A stretch of DNA of 64,000 nt from Luidia sarsii (taxonomy: Eukaryota; Echinodermata; Asteroidea; Paxillosida; Luidiidae): positions 2,570,538 through 2,634,537 of the forward strand of contig OX465118.1 in assembly GCA_949987565.1 (NCBI GenBank). Reading direction: 5' to 3'. The stretch's first letter is position 1; the number at the start of each line of letters is the position of its first letter. Shown in pieces: positions 46,001 through 57,172 of this stretch. Made by a program: the position numbers and the translations under genes. The notes beneath the pieces are model-generated. The model did not search any database. It worked only from the letters and a program-made list of their open reading frames with translations, and was not told where the DNA came from.

Positions 46001-49000
46001 CGTGAAGTCAGAATTACACCCACACCCAACCCTCCACTTACGGAGGCCCGGCTCACTGGAGCGGACTAACAGCGCCAGACTCCATCAACCAACAGTGTCC
46101 ATCCCCACGAATTCAAGTTGGGGGAGCTATAATGGACTTACCCCCACAATACAAAAGGGGGTCTCAATTGTGAAATTAAATTTAGCAGGAAAACTGTAAT
46201 AGCGTTACATTAGACCGACGAATCGGACTCATTATAATTGTATTGACCGAGCGCTAAATATTTCAAAAGCTCCCGTTAAGCACATCCCCCGTAATTGCAT
46301 TAGGGGGAAAATTACGGCCGACGTAATTTAGTAATTGTATTATTCATAACCCGCGAGTTAGTGGATGGGTGATGCATATGAAAGACGTACGGGGAAAGCT
46401 AACTTGATTAGGCAGCTTGGTTGACTGTTTGCGCCCGTACCCCAAGGGAAGGCTGGCCCGTGGGCCTATACCGTGTTCCCTGCAGCTTACACAATACAAA
46501 AAAACCCGCCAGAGTCTTAAGACGAGGGGCGCCGGATGAGGTAAGATGGAACTAGATAAGGTCTTAAGTCTTAACGATGGGAAAGGGGAAGAATCACTAA
46601 AAGCCCAAACCGGGACGCAGGTGGATAAACACACAAACAGACAGACAGAAAACGCGTTTAGATTACTCAACAGACGGACTGGATTAAAACTAGGTTAAAA
46701 CTACGCGACACGCCCAAGCCTGCAGAGCCAAACATCGTAATCCTGCATCAATTAGGCCTACACCCACATTTTCGGAAAATAAACTCGCTTTCACGCATAT
46801 TTTGAAAGATTTCTCTCCAAAAATATACTATGTTTATAGCCCAATAGTCCAGATGACAGCTAGAATACAAATACAAGAGATTAAAATATATACAGGACGT
46901 TTTGGATTTGTAAGGAAACGCAGGATGCTGCTAGTATATACGCTAGTATATAACGGCCGCTGCTCAAGCCATGAACTGCCAAACAAATTGTGCATGCGCC
47001 AGACCGTTTTTCATGAATATATACAGACAGGTGTGACGGGCACCGGCGAATATCGGAATGAAGGAGACAATGGAAATCGAATAAAGCAACCCGGGGCCAG
47101 ACAATAATGACATTCCAGCCAAGGAGAAAATTGTGAACAACGCTGTACCAGCCCGACTCTCCTTGACATGAACGAGGACGAAAACAAGGAGACACAATTA
47201 AGAAGTGAAGAACAAATTCACGCAGAAAATGGTGCAGACCTATAGGCAAGTATAGTACATGCATTCTCAAGAGATCATCACATGCAGAAATATGTATGAA
47301 CGTACCAGGTCCATTTTAACATCGGCATTAAGCTAACAAAAATAACATTCAAGCACCGTATAGATGCTCTGATGAATATATAGCGAACTATACTATGTCG
47401 TTACTTGCAGTATGTGTATTGTAGATACAATGCTGTCAATGTGTACATAGAAGACGACAGGGATGTCTTATCGGCTGGATTGCTATCAGTATCAGTATCA
47501 GTATCAACTTACTAAATAAAAGGACCCAGAAGTTTTGCTTGCAAATAAAAGCACAAATAATAGTTGTTTCCCCTAATAATTAGAGAGTATTTCGGAGTAG
47601 GTATTTCGGAGGGTGCAGAACACTATATCGTACAAAAACACTAAAGCCAATTATTCCACACCCAAAAGTCTCTCAGTTCTTGTAGCTATAGTGAAAATTG
47701 TAGCTTGGACCTTCATCTCTCAGATTCTTTTCAATTATAGTGCCCTTAGCAGTTTAGATTTTTTTGCTAATCACCCCCCAGAAAAAAACACCCCTAAAAT
47801 GTAATAGCCATCCAAGCCGAATTAGTGCAAGGATTTTGGGATGACCCCTCCACTTCTACAGCCAAATAGGGCAACATTTAAAGCCAGATATGGTCCAAAT
47901 GACATACCAAATTAAAGAGTGAACCCCAGGCTGTCTTTAGCTTCACTTATTCTACAATGTATCAGTTAATTAGCCTCCAAAGACCCCTTATTAAAAAAAG
48001 GTGGGTCCACACTTTATGATAATCAGCTCGGCGGAGCCGTCTGGATGGAATTATTTTGTGTGCTGCACCCTGGAAAGAAACTATTGTGTTTGTATCAATA
48101 CTTCCCTCTTTGGTTTCAGATCATCTGCGAGATAATTTGCGATTCATTTCAAACAATACTGTAGTGTCAGCAAAATACATTCATGTCTGCTTTCACAACT
48201 TTGAGATAGAGGGTAGGCCTACAAAAAAATTTCAGCTAAAAAGGGGCAGCAGGCAACCCGCCCCTGGAAGCCGTTCCTAGTGACGTTATCAGTTGAATAC
48301 CCGGTTAATACCTTGCTGTTGAAGTGTTTCACTGTACATGTATATACGTTCGTGTATGTATAACAGTCAGTGCATGTTTTTGTAAGAGAACATCTTTGAA
48401 GCAAATAAACGCAAAGTCATTGGCGTGCCCTGAAGATCAGTTTGCTGCAGGTTACAGCAATACCACTAATTGATTGAATGAACATTTTGTTTGTTCCCTG
48501 GCGATCCTAGAATAAGCCGTATTTTTGGGGGACTTCTAAAATCATACTGACCGCGACCGAAATGATCAGGCCCGTCACTGCACACCTTGCCCGGCAGTGC
48601 AGTGGCCATTTTTCAAAAGAAAACCTGCTTTCACGAAAACCATTCAGGTTCACATGTATGGTTATGTACCGCGTTCCTGTCTGTTGCTACCAGATAAATA
48701 TTAATTCAGAGCCTCCGAACTCATTGTCGACATTGTTGAGTTCATCGGTGAAAAAAAGCTGGTGGAAAGACGTCTCAGTCAGTCCTGTTTTCTGTTCAGT
48801 GGACATGATTGGCGCTAGGGTTTAGTTGAAAAATTAATGGAGGAAAAACTGGTTGGGAACTTTTTGACCAATTAGGCCTATTGTTGACAATTGGCAAAGA
48901 CCCCTTTAATACCAAATAAAAGTAATTATGCTCCTATACCCCGGCAAAGACTACTATAGCCTTGACTATTATTTTGGGAAGGCCGCCATCTAAGGACCGA

Positions 49001-52000
49001 AAAGCTCAGATGATAAGAGCGCTGGATACTGGATAGCTCAGATTATGTAAAAACGCTGCAGTTACGGGTTCAAGTCCCGGTCAAGTCAAAGTTTTCTTTG
49101 CCGTTTTTGCAAAATTCAAAAGTTAGGAGGGCCTGACGTTTCGATGCCAGCAGGAAAAGTTCCCAGTCAGTTTTCCATATTTTGATTGGGAAAAAAGAAG
49201 AAGAAAGAGATAGGACTGGAATTTCACATTAGTCAAAAAGCAATGAAAAGAGGTGTTGACCTGGATTTGAACCCTGATCGTCCTCCACGGCCGTTCAAAC
49301 CTCTGAACTATGGGAAACAAAATGTGTATGATAATGGGGGAAATGTAAAAAAAACCTGAAATACAAAAATAATGTTTGATCTGGGATTAATGTACCAATG
49401 AATATCATACATAATGCCAATCACGATGGGGGAGATTCATGTAACCTTTCAGGTTCCAATGAATGATGAAACCCCGATCAAGCCCCGCGGTGTATATAAT
49501 TATGTGCAAAAGATCCTTTGGTGCGAGACACACAAAGGGCCATTGTATACATTAATACGGCCATCTGCATTTACGTTATCTGAGGAACACAGGAGCGTCA
49601 CGGGAACTAATCCTCGTTTTCATTTGTGCTTCACAGACAAAGAGCTATATCGCCTAAGCTGTGTTTGCTTAGCGTGATGCATGCACGCCTACTGGAAGCA
49701 CTCTGTTTAGCGGATCATTTCTTCCTTCGGGCCCATGCATGCATGCACAATGCACAATTTCCCATCCGACAATTAAGGCCTTTTCAGACGATGCTGAAAA
49801 AACTCGCAAGGCTTGAGAAAATGTCTCATGCAAGAGAAATCTTACAAAAGTGCCATTGTGTGAAAGGTCACCAATGCTTGAGAGAAACAGACGTCCCTGA
49901 TGAACCCTTGAGAGATTTTGTCGTAGGACTGGACCTCCGCCAAATCTTCCACTAGCGGGGGATTTCTCACGGGACCCTTGACAATCGATCGTGTGAAGGG
50001 ATGAACTGTTAATTGTACGACGTACCATAATATGCTAAATTCTCTCTCAAGCCTTGCGATATATTTTTCCAGCGTTGTCTGAAAAGGGCTTTAAAGGCAA
50101 CATTTCATAAATAACAACAACCCCCTAAAACAAAACCATCCACACAGCGCCAAAGGCCAATCGTACGATTCGAAATTCGAAAGTCGAAAGGTATTACTTG
50201 TGGGACATTTGCTTCTTGTCGGTGTTCGATGCTGGAGGTATAGGTTTCCTTGATGTCTTATTTCAGTAGCTAAAACTAGGCGTTTTTTTTTCGCGGTGAC
50301 TTTCTTCAGGCTGGGCGCCACGGCACTCACGTGCGTTGCACGCGTTACTCCAAGGTGATTGGTCGAGGGTTGCTATACAGTAAGTGTACGGTCGCCACAT
50401 GACCTGTATCAGGAACGTTATACTTTCCAAGTCGGCTCCTGCATAGCTAACGGTATAGGGAGCTGTGCGCGTGTACAATGTCATATCGGATATAGGTGCC
50501 TCGGCCGACACAATAAACCTTGTTCAGACCATTTGGGCACATTTCCTGCGCGCCAATTCTCATACGAAACGTGTCGACAGTGATGATAGACGACATCTCA
50601 TGACCCCAACGAAGGGAAATGTTCTGGAAATCTGGGTTATTGCTGAAGATAGATTAAACAGGCATCAAAATACGTAGGACTATCCAATTCCTACAACCAA
50701 AATCAAGAGGAATGATATTTCCCAATCCCAAACTAAATGTATCGTTAATTGGGTATATAGGGCCTATGCAATGTAAAACTAAAACAAGGTTTACCGGGTA
50801 CGTCTGAATTTCATATGCAGTTATGAATCCAAACTATAGATGATTTCATCATAGATCCTCTGACATTATCAGCTCTGATTGTCAGAAGGAAAAACAAGCA
50901 GTAAGCATTTATGAATTCCGTAATAACAATTAGCTAGGTTTAGTATTCAATCAATTCGTTTGGAGTCTTTTGTAATTGACAGTTCATTTTACTTCATTGT
51001 GTTATTTCCCCAATGCTCTTTCTCTCTCCTTACATCGACGGCTTCCTTGGGCCACCATTTTCATTTCGCTTTTTATGACCATTCCGATCCAATAAACGAT
51101 ACATTAGATCTGACCGCGTCATTACGAATCGGAGTAATTGCCGGCGATATAGCCGTTGGTCTTTTCGCTCTGAGCGTGTAATCTTAGGACGTGGTAAGTA
51201 CATGTCTTGCCCGCAGACACCGAGTGACTTCAGTTTTCACATTTTGGTTATATCAACGTGCATTATATCTATCAGGTTTATTTGGCGGATTCTATCGGTT
51301 CGCATTACAGTTTACCCGCACCCTCCCCGCTATTTCGTGTCTGTTTCTAGCAGTTTTCTCTCGAATGACGACACCGCTACAAAAACGTTGTTTTTGTAAA
51401 AGCACTTTCTTTGTACCTTAATTTAAAAAATCGCGTCCACATTTTAAGCATTTTAGCATCAAAGTTTAAGCATTTTTTTGCATTCTGCAAATGGTGTTAT
51501 TTTAGTAATAAAATACGGATAGTAATCACATAAAACGTTGCAATCTGCTTACCGACTTAAATGAAACTCGAATGAAAACTCAACAATTAGAAAATGGGGC
51601 CTTCCTTTGAGGAAGGTCCTGCTAGGATCGAACATGTTGAGACTGTACATGCTAGACTCGCCCCATGCTTGTCTTTCATGTTCTACAGAGTGCGCTATCA
51701 TCTCGTTGTACTTAATGGCATCCATTACCACATGTCCTTCGCAAAATGCAGACACGCTGGAACATCTCCAAAAGTGCATCGCCGCGGACTCAAACGATAT
51801 CAAATTATGAATGGTAAAACCGTAATTTAATGTGAAATTCGGCTCTAAAAGCATACCCTCCGAAATGCTATAAGTATACAGGCTAAACACAGACCCGCGA
51901 TCCACGACAAACTGCAATGCCAATCTTAGGGACTTTTCCGGCTAATCATACTCAAATTGTCCCCCGGAGAGAAACATTAGCGGCATAATTGTGGCAGTCA

Positions 52001-52136
52001 CATGGATTAAGTTGAATTGTCGACGAGATCAATGTAATGGGTACTTACATGAACAACTGGAGCCTTCGCAAGACGAAGAGGGTACGTCAAGTTGTGACGG
52101 TGGCGCGTGTATCGACGAACACTGGTAGCAGTACAT
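33836..52136 (-). CDS. DRGX: DRGX (DRG11/Prrxl1) paired-like homeodomain transcription factor, six coding exons
   Basis: Join of 52136-52049, 41875-41787, 41078-40977, 35232-34892, 34674-34598 and 34032-33836, giving 297 residues (human about 260). The N-terminus MYCYQCSS resembles the MFYFHCPP-type start of vertebrate DRGX. The homeodomain spans residues 48-107 ([12 protein letters not shown] ... [12 protein letters not shown]) with Gln at homeodomain position 50, as in paired-like proteins. It is cut by introns after TFTLQQ and between homeodomain positions 46 and 47, the classical paired-class site. Residues 267-284 ([18 protein letters not shown]) are the OAR motif. [15 protein letters not shown] and [14 protein letters not shown] are near-identical to DRGX, which separates it from ARX, PRRX and ALX. 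In vertebrates it directs nociceptive sensory circuits; the role here is inferred. All phases agree and the frame is intact. Confidence 0.94.
34234..34354. mobile_element. Short inverted-repeat element in DRGX intron 5
   Basis: ACTAGTGCCCCGAAACGGGC (34234-34253) is inverted as GCCCGTTTCGGACACCAGT (34336-34354). The interior is 80 bp and non-coding. Confidence 0.6.
34598..34674 (-). CDS. DRGX: DRGX coding exon 5
   Basis: Acceptor TTATTTCAG; encodes [17 protein letters not shown] and LMSYAVRK between two split codons (Arg207, Gly233); donor G|GTAAGGG. Confidence 0.88.
34892..35232 (-). CDS. DRGX: DRGX coding exon 4
   Basis: Starts [19 protein letters not shown] (end of recognition helix 3) and continues into a Ser/Pro/Gly-rich GC-rich region ([30 protein letters not shown]); donor AAAG|GTAGGC in phase 2. 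Confidence 0.95.
35321..35846. mobile_element. Fold-back element in DRGX intron 3
   Basis: Ends CGGGTGATTCACAAAAGTGC (35321) and its inverse near 35826-35846. The complementarity continues inward for more than 200 bp per arm (GTTTGCAACGC, CCAATCACAA, TTCCCGTC, CCCTTTTCCAAACCCCGGCT). The left arm carries an extra palindrome at 35456-35511 that the right arm lacks. No coding capacity. Confidence 0.88.
35456..35511. repeat. Nested palindrome inside the left arm of the fold-back element
   Basis: CTGGTCTCCAGACGTCTC ... GAGACGTCTGGAGACCAG with a short central loop around TGAAAT. It is absent from the right arm, where CCTGG joins GCCC directly. Confidence 0.85.
36158..36297. repeat. Inverted repeat with 21-bp arms
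   Basis: CGGTGTCAACATGCTCCCTA (36158-36177) is inverted at 36276-36297 with one inserted G. The outer flanks are also partly complementary. The interior of about 97 bp is GC-rich. Possible miniature element in DRGX intron 3. Confidence 0.7.
36300..40160. other. DRGX intron 3 interior, no exon recognised
   Basis: Mixed unique sequence with short simple repeats: (GATT)n at 38070-38093 and a T-run at 38157-38176. GC-rich blocks near 37000-37500, 38430-38720 and 39230-39680 stand out from the AT-rich background and are candidate conserved non-coding elements. Confidence 0.4.
40164..40820 (+). CDS. Orphan ORF of 218 codons, antisense in DRGX intron 3
   Basis: An uninterrupted ATG frame with one hydrophobic stretch ([15 protein letters not shown], about residues 64-78) and no recognised domain. 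Its length is unusual for DNA of about 38-40% GC, but it overlaps a TAGGCCTA-rich repeat patch, has no visible splice or promoter support and no family resemblance. Most likely a chance frame. Confidence 0.15.
   Translation: MHGITHTEGFSQFYQMVSVTNGVSFDLKFRILSHLHNFLTSAVLCDIAYNVQLAITSIVVHFNALKMFIYIVLVLSLYRSYNFISSPSFPVYLEMVTSNFRIQKTYTGMAILFNIMYIQTAQQVYLTQMANLQPGKQDKRRHYFLHRVNYTCTSELSRYYKNAFIITLREMHALFPLSCIIMALSHRWSYSTSNKIYVGPIGLHTVKSIESVMVQKDE
40977..41078 (-). CDS. DRGX: DRGX coding exon 3
   Basis: Acceptor CCCTTTCAG; 34 codons from [20 protein letters not shown] to TEARVQ (homeodomain positions 13-46); donor CAG|GTAAGA, phase 0. Confidence 0.96.
41079..41786. other. DRGX intron 2
   Basis: Short intron between exons 2 and 3. 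Contains a CAACAA/CAGCAG patch at 41225-41290. No other feature. Confidence 0.7.
41787..41875 (-). CDS. DRGX: DRGX coding exon 2
   Basis: Acceptor TTTTTGACAG; encodes [20 protein letters not shown] and the homeodomain N-terminal arm through TFTLQQ; donor CAG|GTATGC in phase 0. Confidence 0.95.
41876..46199. other. DRGX intron 1, 3' part, no exon recognised
   Basis: Mostly AT-rich sequence without large repeats. Blocks near 42400-42980 and 45700-46130 are richer in GC and in homeodomain or forkhead-like words (TAATTGG, TTATTGTTAAGTAAA), and could be regulatory. Confidence 0.4.
46200..46400. promoter_or_regulatory. Candidate homeodomain-responsive element in DRGX intron 1
   Basis: Within 200 bp are about seven TAAT/ATTA cores, several as TAATTG or TAATTT (about 46233, 46292, 46300, 46324, 46333). 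A near-palindrome CCCCCGTAATTGCATTAGGG at 46286-46305 continues to a G-run ending at 46307. Cluster density suggests an enhancer; function is inferred. Confidence 0.35.
47600..48075 (+). repeat. Repeat R1, copy 3 (DRGX intron 1)
   Basis: Colinear with 28433-28920, including the terminal CAGCTCGGCGGAGCC and TTTTGTGTGCT blocks, and also lacking the Penelope insertion. Confidence 0.85.
48940..49095 (+). repeat. tRNA-like repeat R3, copy 3, with doubled box A
   Basis: Head CCCCGGCAAAGACTA, CGCCATCTAAGGACCG; first box A AAGCTCAGATGATAAGAGC (49002); a second box A TAGCTCAGATTATG (49034); box B GGGTTCAAGTCCC (49066-49078). A 3' half of R3 with a D-arm duplication. Not a functional tRNA gene. Confidence 0.7.
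49129..49160 (-). mobile_element. Penelope-like tail remnant
   Basis: GGGCCTGACGTTTCGATGCC AGCAGG matches the tail motif of 20229-20270 in reverse orientation but loses the first hairpin. Confidence 0.6.
49254..49320 (-). repeat. tRNA-derived sequence
   Basis: Minus strand: TAGTTCAGAGG (box A-like) and GGGTTCAAATCCAGGTCA (box B plus T-stem end), about 50 bp apart. The acceptor stem does not pair, so this is a tRNA-derived SINE or pseudogene. Confidence 0.5.
49777..50090. mobile_element. TTAA-flanked miniature inverted-repeat element
   Basis: TTAA at 49773-49776 and 50091-50094. Inverted ends of about 45 bp: GGCCTTTTCAGACGATGCTG ... TCGCAAGGCTTGAGA against GCCCTTTTCAGACAACGCTG ... TCGCAAGGCTTGAGA. 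Non-coding. It lies in DRGX intron 1. Confidence 0.8.
50100..51590. other. DRGX intron 1, 5' part, no exon recognised
   Basis: Unique-looking sequence. A block at 51030-51180 is rich in ATTAC/TAAAC words and could be regulatory. Confidence 0.35.
51598..51633 (+). mobile_element. Penelope-like tail remnant (DRGX intron 1)
   Basis: GGCCTTCCTTTGAGGAAGG, then TCCTGCTAGGATCGAAC, matches the 20229-20270 motif in plus orientation. Confidence 0.65.
52049..52136 (-). CDS. DRGX: DRGX coding exon 1
   Basis: Kozak context GCCACCATG; 29 codons plus one base; donor CAT|GTAAGT. Encodes the short Cys/Ser-rich N-terminus. Separated from exon 2 by a 10.2-kb intron. The assignment rests on matching phase and the resemblance of MYCYQC to the DRGX start. 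Confidence 0.82.
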
Positions 52137-53335
52137 GGTGGCTTGGCTACGACCTGCTACCACGCATAGATTGTGTGATAAATACTTGCTTATTGGTAAA
52201 ATGTTCTTCCAAAACAGCACCGATAAGGAATACTAATAGTTGCCAAAGGCGGCTGTTCTTCTCAGATCTGACACAAATCTGCCCGCAAAATAACTGCTGT
52301 TTTATCTGTCAGTCATATTAAGAAGGAACAAAGTCGATAGGTATGTCCAACTTCTTGTGGATTAAAAATGACACCCTCGAGTCAAGAGCGATGTTGATTT
52401 AAAACAGTTAATTTTTCGCGGGGTCGCTTCGCCCACCAGCGTGGATTGGTTACAGATGTTGGAGTTGGCGAGCACCGGCTCCCTCTCAGTCGGCAGAGAC
52501 GGGGCTGCGATCTGTCTCCTTACGATGAAACGACGAGCTGACTACACGGCAGCGAGCCCGTGCATTTGGTTAAATGATGGAAAGCATCTACGAAGCAATG
52601 ACATGGTTGTAGGAGATATCACCTTGACGGATAGCGGAGGCACAATGCCGGTGCGACCAGAGAGGACGCGATACCTGAACACACACGTCGCCGTCTGCAC
52701 GCACACTGCACGGACACATCCAGTCATCATCACCAGTGTCCCCGCGCAAGCGTGGCCGCTGCTATCCCACCCAAGTAAATGGAAAAATGAAAAGGCTGTA
52801 TACGTTCGTTATTAGATTACATCAGGATGAACAGCACGCAGTAATTACGCGTCGTGTGTAAAATGACAAAGGACAACCCAGCACAGGAAAGTACCGGCAG
52901 TGTGTTTGTAATTGTGAGAGGCAGAGAGAAAAAGGTTTGGTATGAGGAGACCTAGATGAACATAATGAAATTAATTCACTCTATACGTCTGGGGCAGCAG
53001 CTACAATAGAAAATGATGGCTAAATTTAATTTCTTTCTCCAATATTTGATAATATTCGAGCTTTCATAATTTGATTTTTCCTTTGGTCTGAGGCAGAGAA
53101 TAATGCATGCATGTATATGCTGGTTTAGCTGCTACATATCATTACTTTGAATTCATAGAAGATACGATTCATATCCTGGTTGCTTATTTCTTGGCTGTAA
53201 ATGTTCATTCTATACGACTGCCATCAACGGTATGATCACGCGAGTTATGTGTGCTATTCCTCGCTTCAATGAATATAGGCCTATAGGCAAAGGCTGCCGC
53301 AAGGTGGTAAAGACAAATATTATATTTAAAAAAAT
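52137..53335. promoter_or_regulatory. DRGX upstream region
   Basis: Should contain the DRGX promoter and 5' UTR. No TATA box or initiator could be assigned. A 124-codon plus-strand frame (52441-52815) shows no family resemblance. Confidence 0.3.
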
Positions 53336-53336
53336 A

Positions 53337-54112
53337 AACAACAGCAACAACAACAACAACAACAACAACAGCAGCAGCAATGACAATAGCATGCAATAAC
53401 ATGCACGACAGCAGTGGCAACAACATCAGCATCAACAATAATAGCAATAACAGCAGCAGCAACAGCAACATCAAACAACAGAAGCAGCAATAACAACAGA
53501 AACGTCAATAACAGCTGCAGAAACAACAACACCAAACAACAACAGCAACAGCAGTAACAACAACACCAAACAACAGCAACAGCAGTAACAACAGCAGCAA
53601 CAACAACGGCAGCAACAACAACAGCAGTAACAACAGCAGCAACAACAACAACAACAGCAATAACAGCAGCAGAAACAACAACAGAAACAGCAATAACATT
53701 AGCATCCGATCAACAACAGCAACAACATCAACAGCAACAGCAGCAGCAATAACAGCAGCAGCAACAACAGAAACAACAGCATCCGATCAACAACAACAGC
53801 AACAACAACACCAACTAAAAGCAGCAGCAACAACAGCAACAAAAATGTCAATAACAGCTGCAGAAACAACAACAGCAGCAATAACAACAGCAGCAGAAAC
53901 AACAGCAATTGCAACAACATGCAACAGCAGCAGCAGCAACAGCAATTGCAACAACATGCAACAGCAGCGGCAAATGCAATTGCAACAACATGCAACAACA
54001 GCAACAGCAATTGCAACAACATGCAACAGCAGCAGCAGCAACAGCAATTGCAACATGCAATTGCAACAACATGCATAGCCGCAGTAGCAAAAACAGTAGC
54101 AACAACATCAAC
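53337..54112. repeat. CAA/CAG trinucleotide tract with internal 35-40 bp repeats
   Basis: About 770 bp of mixed CAA and CAG triplets. From 53905 a longer unit containing CAATTGCAACAACATGCAAC recurs about five times. It is open in several frames; poly-Gln/Asn/Thr and poly-Leu frames are artefacts. Confidence 0.93.
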
Positions 54113-55050
54113 GTCAGACATACATATGCACCACCTTCACCAATATGTCCACCATCAACACAGTCTTCATTGTTACGATTTATATTCATAACTTTCAGTA
54201 TAGGCCTAACAAAAGTGACAGGAGTACGATAACTTTTCAGCATTTGCAGTACCAACGACACTGGTATGGATGGAAAGCAATAAAGCAAAAATACAAACGA
54301 TAATAATTAAACATATTCAAAATGTTCAAAATAAAAACTGCCAGATTGAGATACTGCATACGCAATTTATCGACAAGCATGGACATCACTGTTCATAATT
54401 TCATTCCATTTGCTTGCTTAATGCAGACGGTAGGATTGTCGCGTCGAAGGGTTCGTCAAACACAGCAACCGAGCGAATCGGCAACACAAGGGCCCACAAT
54501 GCTGTCAGTGGTTTGTAACACGGAAATCCCAAACAAGATGGATGCCTGACGGTGCGTGTAGTTTCTAGCTGCCCTCAATCCATGCGCTGGCATAATATGC
54601 CCAAGGAAATAAACGCCCCCTCCAGGCGTGCGGTCACGCCCCCTCACTTTCAATCCACGTGATCACTACTTAGCTCGATTTAATTCCAATGCATGTTTTC
54701 TTGCCTTCAGCGAAGCGATGAGGAAACCAGCTTTAGTTAGACGCGTCTCCTCTTTGATTCATCTTGCCAGCAGATTTCTGATTTCTGCAGACCCCAAATC
54801 ATTCAGAATTTCTCCTCGACAATGTGTCTCTTTCTTTTTCTTCTTTCGAAATGTTTGATTTTTTGTTGGTGCGCTGGTTTCGCTGAATCTGAGTGCCATA
54901 TGCATGTGGTCCGATACCATGCATTGTTGGACGTGTTCTCTATTGTTCGAAACCTCCGACTGCTATCAGGATTTCGTTCTACAGCAATATGCAAAAATGT
55001 TGCAAACTGCTTACTGACAAAAATGACCCAAAAGGGAATATCAGAAATTA
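54113..55050. other. Non-coding spacer
   Basis: No gene or repeat recognised. Confidence 0.35.
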
Positions 55051-55053
55051 GAA

Positions 55054-55094
55054 GGGCCTGGCGTTTCGATCCTAGCATGACCTTTCTCAAAGGT
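55054..55094 (-). mobile_element. Penelope-like tail remnant
   Basis: GGGCCTGGCGTTTCGATCCT then AGCATGACCTTTCTCAAAGG: reverse orientation match to 20229-20270 with both hairpins preserved. Confidence 0.72.
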
Positions 55095-57170
55095 CGTATT
55101 TAGTTCTGTTAAACATTCTGTTAAACGTCCAGTCTAAAATTTGTTGGCCTTTATAGCCTTTTTCACAAAATGAATAACATATGTTTTCTTGTTCATGCGG
55201 ATATTTTGGGTTCATTTCTGTATAAATTTCGTATGAAATGTGTGAGTACTATACAATCATACAATTAAAAGGTGTCCATACCTGCTAATTAGTCAGCGGT
55301 CTATTATAAAATTAAAGGATGTTTTTGTTTTGGTTTGGTTCATTAGTGTTCCCCCTTCGATACAAAGCCAATGTGCCGTGAGTTTGTGCATTTCAATTAT
55401 TGATATGGACAATTACATATGAGTTGTGCGGGGAAAATCATGGCGCGCAGTGGGGGACCACGTCATTACTATGCATTGATTTGGACGTCCCGATTTCATC
55501 TGCGCTTGATTGCTTCTCGCCAAATTACGAGCGAAGAATGGCCGTTATTCTTTCGCGACATCACGCGCCAACAACAACCCCGTTGGTCAGATAGTTCTGG
55601 GAGGAATAATTTGATCGCTGATACTAATTCAATTCAGTCGTTCCAAAAATATTCCCACATCACGAAAAACTCAATTAGACCCGAAACGCACAAAAACTCG
55701 AGGAACCTTAGAATAACTGTGGAAATCAAATGAAAACGTTATTCAATTCTCCAATCACGGTATATTTCAGGGCGACAACCGAATTCCTGATAACGCATTA
55801 ATAAAGAAGTAATGCAAAATAATTATTATTCAAAGAGTCATTCATTTTCCCCGGCGCCACGCGTATTAAATAAATGCATTTTGAAAATCGGGAAACAGCC
55901 TGGGTTTGTGTGCGGATGTGCGCGTCTTATTACTGGGACGAGTAAGCATACAATGAAGGCGATAGATATAAAGTACACTCACTCGTCTTACCGGGCAGGC
56001 ACAGCGATCTATGAAAATGATCCTTATATCTTTGCTGTTTGGTCATGATTGTCCTCTCATCTCCCCTAGGAGAGCCACGAGCTTTTAGATAATCTTTGAT
56101 GTTTGTCTACGAGACTTTAGCTTAGGGTTTGCTGGCTGGAATGAGGCGAAGCCATCCCAAGACGTCTTGGGACTCCATCGAGGCAAAGGCTTGGGGCACA
56201 GTCATTACTCCATTCATGATGGCTGCTTCCAGCTTACCCACACTCCTATAGACTTCTTGACGGCGCATTTTCAAACTCTCACCCGATTATGCAGATTGTC
56301 AAAAATACTTCGCTTTTTTCACAAAGATTTGGCAGCCCTGCAGATTTCTTTTTTACGGAAATACATGCATAAGCGCAAAGATATAACGGTGGGGGTTAAA
56401 GTTCTTTGTTTGTTTTCGTGGAAGGGTTGAATAAAGTGCCGATAACGAACCAATAACGAGTGAATGATAATGTCGAAAATTCTGAAATTATTTCTTGCTT
56501 AATTCTTTTATGAGTACGATATTTCGGGAAATGTACACTGATTGAAATCTAATTATTTTTCAAAATATACACGTTAAAATACCTTTGAAGGTTTCGTAGA
56601 AGTCAGTGTCCAGCTTTCCGGATAAAAGGAAAATAAAAAACTGTTATACAGCCTTTATTTTGCATGCTAACATTTGTGGTCTCTACGCATAGTTTTCTGA
56701 AAAAATGGTTTGAGTCACAGGAATCGACGTAGACAGCAGAAATTGAGATTGAAAGTTGTCACTTGTATCATTACCAAAAATACATTGAAAATATTTGATC
56801 TCTGAGTGGTAAACGCAAGAAAGAAATGTTGTTGAAAAAAGGGGTTGGACGTTTCGTTATTGACTTCACGTCAATTTCAATGCCTTACCTTGCTGGTATA
56901 TATTTATTCACCTATCTCAGGGTCAAATTAGAGAGGTGAAACATTCTGTAAAAATCAGATTTTTTTATTTCGAGCAATCCGCACTTCCGATGGCAATGAG
57001 TCGGGTCATTCTGTTCGAATCAGCGCACTCCCCAAAAAGACATCGCGCACTGACTAATCGGCTTACGCTGCCCGTCAGTTATCGGTTATATAACCGACGA
57101 CTGTTGTATGTAGCAATGCAAATTTAGCAGGCTGCGTTCAAACGGGGAGGCAAGCCTAGGTGGGTGGAGA
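55095..57170. other. Non-coding spacer
   Basis: No exon recognised. The block 55390-55680 (GC-rich with TAATTC words) could be a conserved element. Confidence 0.35.
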
Positions 57171-57172
57171 GT

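Noticed and set aside
46881..47270. 129-codon minus-strand ORF in DRGX intron 1
   Set aside because: No domain, wholly intronic, no splice sites in agreement with DRGX phases.
52441..52815. 124-codon ORF upstream of DRGX
   Set aside because: No recognised domain, no splice or promoter support, length within chance for the region.
53205..54288. Poly-Leu, poly-Gln and Cys/Val-rich ORFs
   Set aside because: Translations of the CAA/CAG tract.
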